Below, piece after piece: positions 32,782 to 40,453 of a DNA stretch of 64,000 nucleotides. The notes below the pieces were generated by a model. The model saw nothing but the letters and a program-made list of their open reading frames with translations. It made no database searches and was not told the origin of the DNA. The stretch spans positions 80,656 through 144,655 of the forward strand of contig CAMYJD010000006.1 of NCBI GenBank assembly GCA_947258655.1. The letters run 5' to 3'. The first letter of the stretch is position 1, and each line of letters begins with the position of its first letter. This stretch comes from an uncultured Gammaproteobacteria bacterium. Lineage in GTDB: Bacteria > Pseudomonadota > Gammaproteobacteria > JAADHQ01. The position numbers were made by a program, and so were the translations under genes.

Positions 32782-32831
32782 AAAAAAAAGGCCCAGTCAT
32801 GCATCTCCGCAAAGACATGCATGATTGGACC
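32782..32831 (-). terminator. Leader terminator upstream of nrtA
   Basis: On the minus strand a 15-bp stem (arms GGTCCAATCATGCAT and ATGCATGACTGGGCC, one mismatch) is followed by eight U residues, ending about 40 bases before the nrtA start. A terminator placed before the first gene fits control by an antiterminator. Confidence 0.85.
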
Positions 32832-32849
32832 TCGTTATCCTGTGTCAGC

Positions 32850-32867
32850 GAGACCGCCGTTGGCCTC
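32850..32867 (-). promoter_or_regulatory. Hexaloop hairpin, candidate ANTAR binding site in nrtA leader
   Basis: GAGGCC-AACGGC-GGTCTC forms a six-base-pair stem with a six-base loop that has A at loop position 1 and G at position 4, the ANTAR recognition pattern. A second, less certain stem (CTCG...CGAG, 32831-32852) lies between it and the terminator. Confidence 0.7.
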
Positions 32868-32910
32868 ATGTATATAGTACCCGGAGGTAGTATATTGCTG
32901 CTTGCTTATA

Positions 32911-32928
32911 TTGCAGTAATTATGCCAG
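32911..32928 (-). promoter_or_regulatory. Sigma-54 promoter of the nrtABD operon
   Basis: On the minus strand TGGCATAATTACTGCA has the -24 GG and -12 GC exactly ten bases apart. The transcript would start near 32901, about 160 bases before nrtA. Confidence 0.82.
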
Positions 32929-33030
32929 ATATGGCCTGTGATTTATCTTGTTGTTTTGTATTAATATATAGAAATGTGCGCGATATTGTCGTGGCGCTGA
33001 TGTCAATATATTGCACAATAATAGGGCTGC

Positions 33031-33047
33031 TGCACCTCAATAGTGCA
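33031..33047. promoter_or_regulatory. NtrC-like binding palindrome for nrtA
   Basis: TGCACC-TCAAT-AGTGCA matches the TGCACY-N5-RGTGCA consensus. Its centre is about 138 bases upstream of the predicted start, close to the classical enhancer distance. It sits just past the stop codon of the nasT-like gene. A weaker half-site (TGCAC at 33012) is nearby. Confidence 0.75.
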
Positions 33048-33054
33048 ATGGATT

Positions 33055-33639
33055 TCAGGAAAGCAGGTCAAATGTGGCGATAATCCCTTCGGCGATTTCC
33101 GCAATGCGTTTGTTCTTGTCCATGGCCATTTTACGCAATGCCTGGTAGGCCTCGTCCTCTGAATATTGCTTGTGCTGCATCAGTAAGCCCTTGGCCTTGT
33201 CGATGACCTTGCGTTCTTCGAGTTGTGTGCGCGTCTTGACCAGGTCCAGTTTAAGCTTCTGCACCTCGGCAAAACGCGTTACCGCTACCTGTAATATAGA
33301 CTTGATCCGCTGGGCCTCAAGCGTGCCGACGATATAGGTTGCAACACCGTTCTTGATGGCTTGCTCTATGATCTCGTCTTCATTGGACCCGGTAAACAGT
33401 ATGACCGGCACCGAAAAGCCCTGGTTGATGCTCCTGATTTGTTGCAACAGGCTACCGTCCAGTTGCTCGACTTCGATAATAATGGCATCAGGTACGTTGT
33501 TGTCTAGATGGGCATGAATATCCTGGTCGTTGGTCATGGTCTCTATCTTGTCGACACCGATACTCGTCAATGTTGCCTTGAGTTCATCCGCAGGATCAAC
33601 TTCCTGCAAAACGAGCAAAATTTCTTTAATTCCAGTCAT
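33055..33639 (-). CDS. nasT: NasT-like ANTAR-domain antiterminator
   Basis: RNA-binding response regulator for nitrate/nitrite genes. The N-terminal receiver-like domain (IKEILLVLQEVDPADEL...) has Glu in place of the phosphoacceptor Asp (DAIIIEVEQLDG), so it is a pseudo-receiver, as in NasT proteins. The C-terminal ANTAR domain reads AKGLLMQHKQYSEDEAYQAL and RKMAMDKNKRIAEIAEGII. I start at ATG 33639 (MTGIKEIL), giving 194 residues; the open frame runs 76 codons further upstream but crosses a sigma-54 promoter and NtrC site. No NasS partner is visible. Hexaloop hairpins before nrtA and the 35461 operon are its probable targets. Confidence 0.88.
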   Translation of the reverse strand: MTGIKEILLVLQEVDPADELKATLTSIGVDKIETMTNDQDIHAHLDNNVPDAIIIEVEQLDGSLLQQIRSINQGFSVPVILFTGSNEDEIIEQAIKNGVATYIVGTLEAQRIKSILQVAVTRFAEVQKLKLDLVKTRTQLEERKVIDKAKGLLMQHKQYSEDEAYQALRKMAMDKNKRIAEIAEGIIATFDLLS

Positions 33640-33677
33640 GTCAGCTACTTGCTTGTCAGGAGATAAGCAATAAGTTA

Positions 33678-33694
33678 GGCAACTATTATGCCAA
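33678..33694 (-). promoter_or_regulatory. Sigma-54 promoter of the nasT-like gene
   Basis: On the minus strand TTGGCATAATAGTTGCC has GG and GC ten bases apart. The transcript would start near 33668, 29 bases before the ATG. Confidence 0.82.
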
Positions 33695-33798
33695 TACGAT
33701 CCGGGCCGGTAATTTGATATGCCTATAGCTGTTTCACGGATCGCAAACGGATATTGTTTGACACGGTCAAGAATGAGGCGATCCAACAATGCCGCGTG

Positions 33799-33815
33799 CG
33801 CACTGTATCTGTGCA
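33799..33815. promoter_or_regulatory. NtrC-like binding palindrome upstream of nasT
   Basis: CGCACT-GTATC-TGTGCA differs from TGCACY-N5-RGTGCA at only two positions. Its centre is about 139 bases upstream of the predicted nasT start, the same spacing as at nrtA. It lies in the 319-base nasT-glgC divergent gap, which holds no gene. Confidence 0.6.
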
Positions 33816-33958
33816 GTATCTGGCATAATAATATATGCGCGGACGAATTTGGTGCGGCTATGTCCATCAGATAAGCATAAGCCTATGGTCTATCTCCATT
33901 GAAAAGTAGGCAAGCTTATTGCATTGGCAGAACATAGATAACTAATGGAAACCTGTTT

Positions 33959-35179
33959 ATGCTTGAAGAAACCCTGACATTTATTCTTGCGGGTGGCGCC
34001 GGATCAAGACTGCAACCACTGACGTCGGATCGCGCCAAGCCTGCTGTACCCTTCGGTGGAAAATATCGCATTATCGATTTTACCCTGGCCAACTGCTTGC
34101 ACTCCGAACTGCGGCGTATTCTCGTGCTGACACAGTACAAATCGCATTCATTACAGAAACATCTGCGAGACGGCTGGTCGGTATTCAACCCTGAGCTGGG
34201 CGAATATATCACTACCATCCCTGCCCAGATGCGCAGAGGCCTGGGCTGGTATGATGGTACGGCGGATGCGATTTATCAGAACCTGTATCTGATAGAACGC
34301 AGTGGGGCAAAATATGTCCTGATCCTGTCCGGTGACCATATATACCGTATGGACTATGCACCACTGATCAAGGCGCATGTGGACTCCGGTGCAGCAGCGA
34401 CTATCGCCTGCATGAATGTCGATCTTGAACAGGCATCCGCATTTGGGGTGATGGAGATCGATACCAATAATCGCATTGTCGATTTCCAGGAAAAACCGCC
34501 GAATCCTGCACCGCTGTCCGATCAGGCAGAGCAGGCGTTGGTATCGATGGGTATCTATGTCTTTTCCATGGATATGTTGAAGGAGCTGCTGGAAAAGGAT
34601 TCCAGTGATGACAAATCCACGCATGATTTTGGTCGGGACATCCTCCCGGGGCTTATCAGGCAACAGCCGGTATATGCCTATAGCTTCGGTGGCCATGCGG
34701 GGCGTGTTTCGCAGGATAACTACTGGAAAGACGTGGGTACGATCGATTCCTATTATGAGGCGAATATGGACCTGTTAAAGGCCGTGCCACCACTGAACCT
34801 GTATCAGGATGACTGGCAAATCCGCACCTATCAATCACAGACGCCACCGGCAAGAACAGTGCCAGGCGAATCAGGGACCGAAGGTATTTTTATTAATTCT
34901 ATAGTCGCAGGTGGAACGATTATCGCGGGCGGGAATATCTCGCATTCGATTATATTCAAGAATGTATTCGTTGACGATGATGCATTTGTTGAAAACTCAT
35001 TGTTGTTTGATGGCGTGCGTATCGGAAAAAACACAAGAATCAATAACTGTATTATTGAAAAGCATGTGCATGTCCCTGATGATGAAGTGATTGGCTATGA
35101 TATTGAGCAGGACCGTCAGCGCTTCAGTGTATCGGATAAGGGTATAACGGTGATTCCTAAAGGCTATCGTTTCACCTGA
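33959..35179 (+). CDS. glgC: Glucose-1-phosphate adenylyltransferase GlgC
   Basis: Makes ADP-glucose for glycogen synthesis. Typical blocks: [20 protein letters not shown] (nucleotide loop), [53 protein letters not shown] and a C-terminal left-handed beta-helix ([19 protein letters not shown]). It is 406 residues. The ATG has no strong ribosome site. It is wedged between the nitrogen regulator and the cytochrome operon without an obvious functional link, though glycogen storage commonly rises under nitrogen limitation. Confidence 0.95.
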   Translation: MLEETLTFILAGGAGSRLQPLTSDRAKPAVPFGGKYRIIDFTLANCLHSELRRILVLTQYKSHSLQKHLRDGWSVFNPELGEYITTIPAQMRRGLGWYDGTADAIYQNLYLIERSGAKYVLILSGDHIYRMDYAPLIKAHVDSGAAATIACMNVDLEQASAFGVMEIDTNNRIVDFQEKPPNPAPLSDQAEQALVSMGIYVFSMDMLKELLEKDSSDDKSTHDFGRDILPGLIRQQPVYAYSFGGHAGRVSQDNYWKDVGTIDSYYEANMDLLKAVPPLNLYQDDWQIRTYQSQTPPARTVPGESGTEGIFINSIVAGGTIIAGGNISHSIIFKNVFVDDDAFVENSLLFDGVRIGKNTRINNCIIEKHVHVPDDEVIGYDIEQDRQRFSVSDKGITVIPKGYRFT

Positions 35180-35232
35180 ATCTGATTCTAAGCGCGGCCA
35201 ACGTAAAGTTGGAGTGCGTGAATCATCAAATG

Positions 35233-35258
35233 TGTGCATTATGCACAACGATTGTGCA
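35233..35258. promoter_or_regulatory. Overlapping NtrC-like palindromes upstream of the redox operon
   Basis: TGTGCA-TTA-TGCACA (35233-35247) overlaps TGCACA-ACGAT-TGTGCA (35242-35258). The second is a perfect inverted repeat with NtrC spacing. Centres lie about 90-100 bases upstream of the predicted start. Confidence 0.65.
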
Positions 35259-35310
35259 GCTTGAGGTCTCTAATCTATAGCGGTCCTGCTAAAACATTGA
35301 TTTATCGGTC

Positions 35311-35326
35311 TGGCATGAAACATGCT
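35311..35326 (+). promoter_or_regulatory. Sigma-54 promoter of the redox operon
   Basis: TGGCATGAAACATGCT has GG at 35312-35313 and GC at 35324-35325, ten bases apart. The transcript would begin near 35337, at the foot of the first leader hairpin. Confidence 0.8.
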
Positions 35327-35335
35327 AAATGTTAC

Positions 35336-35388
35336 CCGTGACCAAAGGCGGTCACGGTAATTTTAAAACTTCGGGACATTGATCCCGA
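35336..35388 (+). promoter_or_regulatory. Paired hexaloop hairpins, candidate ANTAR target
   Basis: CCGTGACC-AAAGGC-GGTCACGG is a perfect 8-bp stem with a six-base loop carrying A1 and G4. A second stem, TCGGGA-CATTGA-TCCCGA (35371-35388), also has a six-base loop but lacks the A1/G4 bases. Two adjacent hexaloop hairpins before a terminator are the known two-hairpin ANTAR arrangement. Confidence 0.75.
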
Positions 35389-35400
35389 TCGAGGCAAAGG

Positions 35401-35447
35401 CGCCCATTGTGAGTCAATTTATTGGTTCATGAGAGGGCGTTTTTTTA
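35401..35447 (+). terminator. Leader terminator upstream of the redox operon
   Basis: CGCCC pairs with GGGCG around an inner GAGTCAA/TTGGTTC stem, followed by seven T residues, ending 14 bases before the ATG at 35461. Its place before the first gene indicates antitermination control. Confidence 0.82.
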
Positions 35448-35460
35448 TGAGTACAGGTAC

Positions 35461-37443
35461 ATGACTGCCGAAGTATTGAAGCAAGAGCAACAGTATGCAC
35501 GCAAGTCCTTCGATATTATCGTCGTTGGCATGGGCCCTGTCGGGCTGCATTTTCTCCAGAAACTGATGGGTATGGATGCCGCGCTCGGTATCGCGGTCTT
35601 CGGTGACGAGCCGTGGCAACCCTACAACCGGGTAAAACTGTCTTCATTGTTATCAGGAGATATCAGGGAAGAATCCTTATACGAAGCCAATGCGATTCTG
35701 GATAATGCGTCCGTATATCCTTTTTATAATAACCGGATTGTATCAATCGATCGTTATGCCCATGAGGTCGTAGACAGTCAGGGCCAGAGATATGCATATG
35801 GCAAGCTTGTGCTGGCGACAGGTTCGAGTGCGCATATACCGGTTATAGAGGGTGTGCAGCTGAACAATGTATTCCGCTTCCGTGACCTTCATGACGTAAT
35901 GTCGCTGATGGGTAGAAGCGTGATGACGCGTACAACCGTCGTTATCGGCGGCGGCCTGCTCGGCCTGGAAGCAGCCAGGTCCATGCAGCGTTTCAATACC
36001 GATGTGCATGTCGTTGAACACGATATGTGGTTGATGTTCAAACAACTGGATGACACAGCGGGCGCTTGTTTGCAGGAGCATATAGAGACTACCGGGATCA
36101 AGGTGCATACCAGTCAGCATGTTAAGAAAATCATCGGTGACGACAGAGTGACGGGTGTACAACTGGCAAATAATGAGACCATCGAATGCGATACGGTCAT
36201 CCTTGCTACAGGTATTGTAGCCAATGTGCAACTGGCACTCGACTCTGGTTTGCACATCGGTAAAGGCATAAGGGTAAACGATAATCTGCAAACCAATGAC
36301 AATGATATCTATGCTATTGGTGAATGCGCAGAGCACGATGAAAAGGTGTATGGCCTGGTCGGGCCTGGCTATGAGCAGGCTGCGGTTCTGGCGCATCATA
36401 TTGAAGGCAGGAAGAGTGTTTATAAGGGTTCTGTCTCTGCGGCAAAATTGAAGGTGGTAGGCTTGCCGGTATTTAGCGCCGGGGAAGTCGAGCAGGGGGA
36501 GAGCCATGTTGATAAGTATGTCTATCAGGATCAAGAGAAAAATATTTATCGTAAGCTTATTGTCAGAAACGGGCGTCTTCGAGGTGTCGTAGGTGTAGGC
36601 GAATGGCCTGGCATACATCGGTTTCAGGAAGCAATTGCGAAAAAGCGCCGCGTGTGGCCATGGCAGTCGGGCAGATTTATCGATGAAGGCATTATGTGGA
36701 ATGATGTGCTGGCGGAAAATGTTATCGACTGGCCGGCATCTGCGACGGTATGCAACTGCACCGGTGTAACACGTGGGCAGCTGGATCTGGCGCAAAGTAA
36801 AGGGGCAACGACAGTAGCGCAAATCGCGACGATGACATGTGCATCTACCGTTTGCGGTTCCTGTAAAAACCTGATTGGCGATTATCTTGGTAGCAGTGCT
36901 GCGCCAGAACCGGTAAAGGGCTTCCGGATGCTGTTTATAGCCTCGTTGCTAGCAACGCTCGCTGCATTGTTGTTTTTTCTGTTTCCTGTTGTCGACTATA
37001 CGAGCACCTCGCAGGCAGGCTGGTCCATTGATATGTTGTGGCGGGACAGCTTTTTCAAGCAGGTGAGCGGATTTACGGTACTCGGCGTCGCCGCCTTTAT
37101 CTCCGTCATCTCAATCCGTAAGCGGGTGCAGAAGCTTTTCAAGTTATGGGAATTTACTTCCTGGCGGATCGTGCATGTCGTGCTCGGTCTGTTGGTGCTG
37201 GGTATTCTGTTTTTACATACCGGTTTTCGTATGGGCAATAATCTCAATTTTGCCTTGATGTTGACATTCAGCAGCTTGTTGCTGGTGGGCGCAATTGCGG
37301 GTGTCGCGATTGCCTATGAGCACAGCTTGCCGAGAAGGCTGGCAAAACATGTACGTTCAATCGCTCTGTGGTCGCATATCATTTTATTATGGCCGCTGCC
37401 GGCCTTGTTGGGCTTTCATATTCTGAAAACGTATTACTTTTAA
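35461..37443 (+). CDS. NirB-like FAD/BFD oxidoreductase fused to a ferric-reductase-like membrane domain
   Basis: A 660-residue fusion. Residues 10-390 match the FAD/NAD(P)H module of NirB-type nitrite reductases (IIVVGMGPVGLHFLQKL, TTVVIGGGLLGLEAARSM, DIYAIGECAEH). A BFD [2Fe-2S] domain follows with C431, C433, C465 and C468 (CNCTGVT...CGSC). NirB proteins then continue into siroheme domains; here instead come about five membrane helices (residues 475-655) with H572/H586 and H639/H653, two H-X13-H pairs as in bis-haem ferric-reductase-like membrane domains. The inference is electron flow NAD(P)H, FAD, [2Fe-2S], two b-haems, then periplasmic cytochromes. ATG 35461 was chosen because the earlier frame lies in the terminator. 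The stop overlaps the next ATG by one base. Confidence 0.83.
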   Translation: MTAEVLKQEQQYARKSFDIIVVGMGPVGLHFLQKLMGMDAALGIAVFGDEPWQPYNRVKLSSLLSGDIREESLYEANAILDNASVYPFYNNRIVSIDRYAHEVVDSQGQRYAYGKLVLATGSSAHIPVIEGVQLNNVFRFRDLHDVMSLMGRSVMTRTTVVIGGGLLGLEAARSMQRFNTDVHVVEHDMWLMFKQLDDTAGACLQEHIETTGIKVHTSQHVKKIIGDDRVTGVQLANNETIECDTVILATGIVANVQLALDSGLHIGKGIRVNDNLQTNDNDIYAIGECAEHDEKVYGLVGPGYEQAAVLAHHIEGRKSVYKGSVSAAKLKVVGLPVFSAGEVEQGESHVDKYVYQDQEKNIYRKLIVRNGRLRGVVGVGEWPGIHRFQEAIAKKRRVWPWQSGRFIDEGIMWNDVLAENVIDWPASATVCNCTGVTRGQLDLAQSKGATTVAQIATMTCASTVCGSCKNLIGDYLGSSAAPEPVKGFRMLFIASLLATLAALLFFLFPVVDYTSTSQAGWSIDMLWRDSFFKQVSGFTVLGVAAFISVISIRKRVQKLFKLWEFTSWRIVHVVLGLLVLGILFLHTGFRMGNNLNFALMLTFSSLLLVGAIAGVAIAYEHSLPRRLAKHVRSIALWSHIILLWPLPALLGFHILKTYYF

Positions 37444-38834
37444 TGAAGCATTCAAAACTCTGGCTGCTATGGCTGACAATAATCGTGATATCAGGCGCAT
37501 ATTTAACATACCTGCTTATTGATGGTGAGGATAAAACCATGTTCATGCCCGGTGCCATGACAGGTGGGCATCATCAGATAGGTGTTGCCTGTGAAGCCTG
37601 TCATACGGATTCATTCACGGATAAGGAAGATATGCAGAAGGCATGTGAAAGCTGTCATGGCGAGCAGCGCAAGAAACCGTTTGATTCGCATCCGCGCGCG
37701 AAATTTACCGATCCTCGTAATGCGGACCGGTTGGAAAATATTGATGCGTTGCATTGCATCACCTGCCACGTCGAACACAAACCGGAAATAACGCAAAAGA
37801 CCGGCCTGACACAGCCTGTCGATTTTTGTGTGCATTGTCATCAGGATATAGCCGAAGAGCGCCCGAGCCATGCGGGTATGGGCTTCGAGACCTGTGCCAG
37901 TGCGGGTTGTCACAACTTTCATAATAATCGTGCCCTGTATACAGACTTCCTGGTCAAGCATATGCATGAAGCGGATATGCTCGACAAACAGAAAATGCCG
38001 GCACGGGAATTTGCCAGTGTGCTTGAAGATATCGCGACCTATCCGCATGACCGTTATCCGGTTGGCAAGCTGGAAGTGAAAGATATGGATGCCCCTGAAG
38101 GCATGCAGGTCGCGGATGATATTGTGCATGACTGGGTCACGACGGCACATGCCGGTTCGGGTGTAAATTGTACTGCCTGTCATATGGTCAGCGGGGAAGA
38201 TGATAAAAAGGTATGGGATGACCACCCCGATCATCGTGCCTGTCAGACATGTCATGATATTGAAGTGAACCAGTTTATGCAGGGCAAGCATGGCATGCGT
38301 CTGAAGTCAGGTCTTTCGCCGATGACGCCCGCTCAGGCCCGCTTGCCGATGAAGGCAGATTCACATGATACAGAACTGACCTGTAATACATGTCACCAGA
38401 CACACGCCTACAAACTCGAGACTGCAGCGGTTGAGGCATGCCTCGGTTGTCATGATGACAAGCATAGCATAGCTTATAAGAATTCCTCGCATTATGAACT
38501 CTGGCAAAAGGAAAGCAAAGGTGAATTGCCTGAAGGCAGTGGCGTTTCGTGTGCCACCTGCCATATGCCGCGCACATCCATCGATGTCAGTGACTGGTTG
38601 CGACGCGTGGTCGTGCAACATAACCAGAACGCGACGCTTGTGCCGAACGAGAAGATGATTCGACCGGTCTGTCTGAACTGTCACGGCCTTGGCTTCTCGA
38701 TTGATGCGCTCGCAGATGAAGACCTGGTGCAGCGTAATTTCAAGGGCAAGCCATCCAAACATATTAACAGTATCGATATGGCGGAACAGGATAATAAAAG
38801 GCATTTGGAGGAAACCGGAGGTGAAACATTCTAG
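37443..38834 (+). CDS. Membrane-anchored undecahaem cytochrome c, HAO/octahaem-reductase-like C-terminus
   Basis: A 463-residue protein with an N-terminal signal-anchor (LWLLWLTIIVISGAYLTYLL) and eleven c-haem motifs: CXXCH at C50, C68, C105, C129, C243, C267, C314, C333, C370 and C410, plus a CX4CH motif at C151 (CASAGCH). The segment from about residue 330, CLGCHDDKHSIAYKNSSHYE then GVSCATCHMPR, resembles hydroxylamine oxidoreductase and octahaem reductases. A periplasmic reductase or electron carrier is inferred; the substrate is unknown. It starts at ATG 37443 inside the previous stop, so stoichiometric coupling to the membrane oxidoreductase is likely. The longer upstream frame is not used. 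Confidence 0.85.
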   Translation: MKHSKLWLLWLTIIVISGAYLTYLLIDGEDKTMFMPGAMTGGHHQIGVACEACHTDSFTDKEDMQKACESCHGEQRKKPFDSHPRAKFTDPRNADRLENIDALHCITCHVEHKPEITQKTGLTQPVDFCVHCHQDIAEERPSHAGMGFETCASAGCHNFHNNRALYTDFLVKHMHEADMLDKQKMPAREFASVLEDIATYPHDRYPVGKLEVKDMDAPEGMQVADDIVHDWVTTAHAGSGVNCTACHMVSGEDDKKVWDDHPDHRACQTCHDIEVNQFMQGKHGMRLKSGLSPMTPAQARLPMKADSHDTELTCNTCHQTHAYKLETAAVEACLGCHDDKHSIAYKNSSHYELWQKESKGELPEGSGVSCATCHMPRTSIDVSDWLRRVVVQHNQNATLVPNEKMIRPVCLNCHGLGFSIDALADEDLVQRNFKGKPSKHINSIDMAEQDNKRHLEETGGETF

Positions 38835-38906
38835 AACTGACATGGCTGACAGAGCCGTAACATGAATACAACATAATTTACACATGACTAAACAAGGAGA
38901 CTTGAA

Positions 38907-39497
38907 ATGAACAAAACCAAACTGGCAGTAAGCATGGGCACGGCAATCGCGATAGCCTCTGCGACGACAACACTAAATGCAGCAGGTGACATGGTGCCGG
39001 TCAAGGCCATGGCGGATGCATTGCATCTGGTAATGGACTCTGACCGTACAATCTATACACGCAAGATTGTCAATCGTCTGGTCAAGAAAGACAAGGTCAT
39101 CAAGGCCAGTGAGCATTTTGAAGATGACAAGGCGCTGGTACTACCCGCACAAATGTTCCGCTTCGGCGCCGAGCTTGTACAAAAGCGCTCGGAAAAATTA
39201 CCGGATGTGAATTTCAGTTATTCACTACAGTCGCTGTGGCCGGTGAACAGGCAAAATGCACCGAAAACCAAGGCCGAAAAAGACGGCCTGAAGTTTGTCG
39301 CGGAAAACAAGGGTAAAAACTACTACACCGAGGAAACACTCGGCGGCAAGAAGTATTTTACTGCCGTTTATGCCGATACTGGTGTAGCGCCCGTCTGTGT
39401 GTCCTGTCATAACAAGCACAAGGACTCCCCGAAGCGTGACTTCAAGCTGGGCGATGTCATGGGTGGTGTGGTTATCCGTATACCGATTGACGGATAA
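38907..39497 (+). CDS. DUF3365-type periplasmic c-haem protein
   Basis: A 196-residue secreted protein with a signal peptide ending near LNAA. One haem motif, CVSCH, is at C164-H168, preceded by TAVYADTGVAPV, the pattern of the DUF3365/Tll0287-like family, which often serves as a haem sensor domain in signalling proteins but is also found alone. AAGGAGACTTGAA precedes the ATG. It follows the undecahaem gene by 72 bases and precedes a small cytochrome by 14. Its role as sensor or electron carrier cannot be told from sequence. Confidence 0.8.
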   Translation: MNKTKLAVSMGTAIAIASATTTLNAAGDMVPVKAMADALHLVMDSDRTIYTRKIVNRLVKKDKVIKASEHFEDDKALVLPAQMFRFGAELVQKRSEKLPDVNFSYSLQSLWPVNRQNAPKTKAEKDGLKFVAENKGKNYYTEETLGGKKYFTAVYADTGVAPVCVSCHNKHKDSPKRDFKLGDVMGGVVIRIPIDG

Positions 39498-39511
39498 TCG
39501 GGCATAATGTC

Positions 39512-39901
39512 ATGCGTTTGCCTGCCATAATATTATTTCCGGTGATGCTCAGTTGTTGCCTGTCTGCAGTGGCGGATAATGCTGCATATATACACTTCGA
39601 TGGAGACGCGCTCGCGAGCGGGCGTACGCTGTGGCTGGAAAACTGCGAGGGATGTCATGGTTATGGTGTGGCAGGCGCGCCAATACCGATGCAGGCAGAT
39701 GAATGGAAGCAACGGGTGACAAAAGATAGGCAGGTATTATATGGCCATGCTATCAACGGGTTTTTCGGACCTGACGACACCATGATGCCGGAAAGGGGGG
39801 GTAATCCAGAGCTCAGTGACGAGCAGGTCAAACGGGCAGTGGATTACATGGTCGAGCTGGCGACATATTATATCAGGCAACAATCGAATCAATCTAAATG
39901 A
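39512..39901 (+). CDS. Small periplasmic cytochrome c
   Basis: A 129-residue class I cytochrome with a signal peptide (AIILFPVMLSCCLSAVA). The haem motif is CEGCHG at C45, and M91 or M92 in DDTMMPERGGN is the probable axial methionine. It is c5/c555-like in size. In this operon it is a natural shuttle between the membrane complex and the terminal oxidase or the undecahaem protein. The gene starts 14 bases after the DUF3365 stop with a poor ribosome site, indicating coupled translation. Confidence 0.85.
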   Translation: MRLPAIILFPVMLSCCLSAVADNAAYIHFDGDALASGRTLWLENCEGCHGYGVAGAPIPMQADEWKQRVTKDRQVLYGHAINGFFGPDDTMMPERGGNPELSDEQVKRAVDYMVELATYYIRQQSNQSK

Positions 39902-39934
39902 AATGACTAAATATCAAGTAGAGAGGAAATTAGT

Positions 39935-40348
39935 ATGACTCCGGAACAAGTGAAACTGGTAAAAGATTCATGGGCCAAGGTGGCCCCGATCGCGGATACC
40001 GCCGCGGAACTGTTTTATGGCAAGCTGTTTGAACTGGATCCATCGGTCAAGCCGATGTTCAAGGGCGATATGACCGAACAGGGCAGGAAGTTGATGGCGA
40101 TGCTGAACACAGCGGTCAATTCACTCGATAATGTCGAGGCCATAGTGCCGGCAATTCAGGCCATGGGTAAACGTCATGTCGGCTATGGTGTCAAGGATGA
40201 ACATTATGATACGGTCGGCGAGGCGCTGATCTGGACCCTGGGTGCAGGTCTCAAAGACGACTTTACCGATGACACCAAGGAGGCCTGGGTTGCGGTATAT
40301 ACACTGGTATCGACGACCATGAAGGACGCGGCCTCTGAGGCTGCCTGA
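39935..40348 (+). CDS. Single-domain bacterial globin
   Basis: A 137-residue globin like Vitreoscilla haemoglobin or the globin part of Hmp. It has proximal H81 (GKRHVGYGV), likely B10 Tyr28 and E7 Gln49, and HYDTVGEALIWTL. There is no FAD/NAD reductase domain. Single-domain globins bind oxygen or nitric oxide and detoxify NO with a partner reductase. Its place at the end of a nitrogen redox operon suggests protection from NO or other reactive intermediates. AGAGAGGAAAT precedes the ATG. Confidence 0.92.
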   Translation: MTPEQVKLVKDSWAKVAPIADTAAELFYGKLFELDPSVKPMFKGDMTEQGRKLMAMLNTAVNSLDNVEAIVPAIQAMGKRHVGYGVKDEHYDTVGEALIWTLGAGLKDDFTDDTKEAWVAVYTLVSTTMKDAASEAA

Positions 40349-40376
40349 GCAGGTATAAACATCAGTAAAAGGATGT

Positions 40377-40402
40377 AAAACAGCCGGGTGACCGGCTGTT
40401 TT
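40377..40402 (+). terminator. Terminator of the redox operon
   Basis: aaaacagccgg-gtga-ccggctgtttt, an 11-bp stem with a T run, 28 bases after the globin stop. Confidence 0.92.
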
Positions 40403-40453
40403 GCTTTATGCAATCAGAGCCGAATGGTAGTTACTTTTGTCGAAAAATCCTGT

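Noticed and set aside
33640..33867. 76-codon upstream extension of the NasT-like frame
   Set aside because: It has no similarity to NasT N-termini and would cover the sigma-54 promoter and NtrC site; the ATG at 33639 begins the normal receiver domain.
35743..36822. A 359-residue open frame antisense to the FAD fusion gene
   Set aside because: It is a shadow of the opposite-strand coding sequence; the protein is Cys/His/Arg-rich without any motif.
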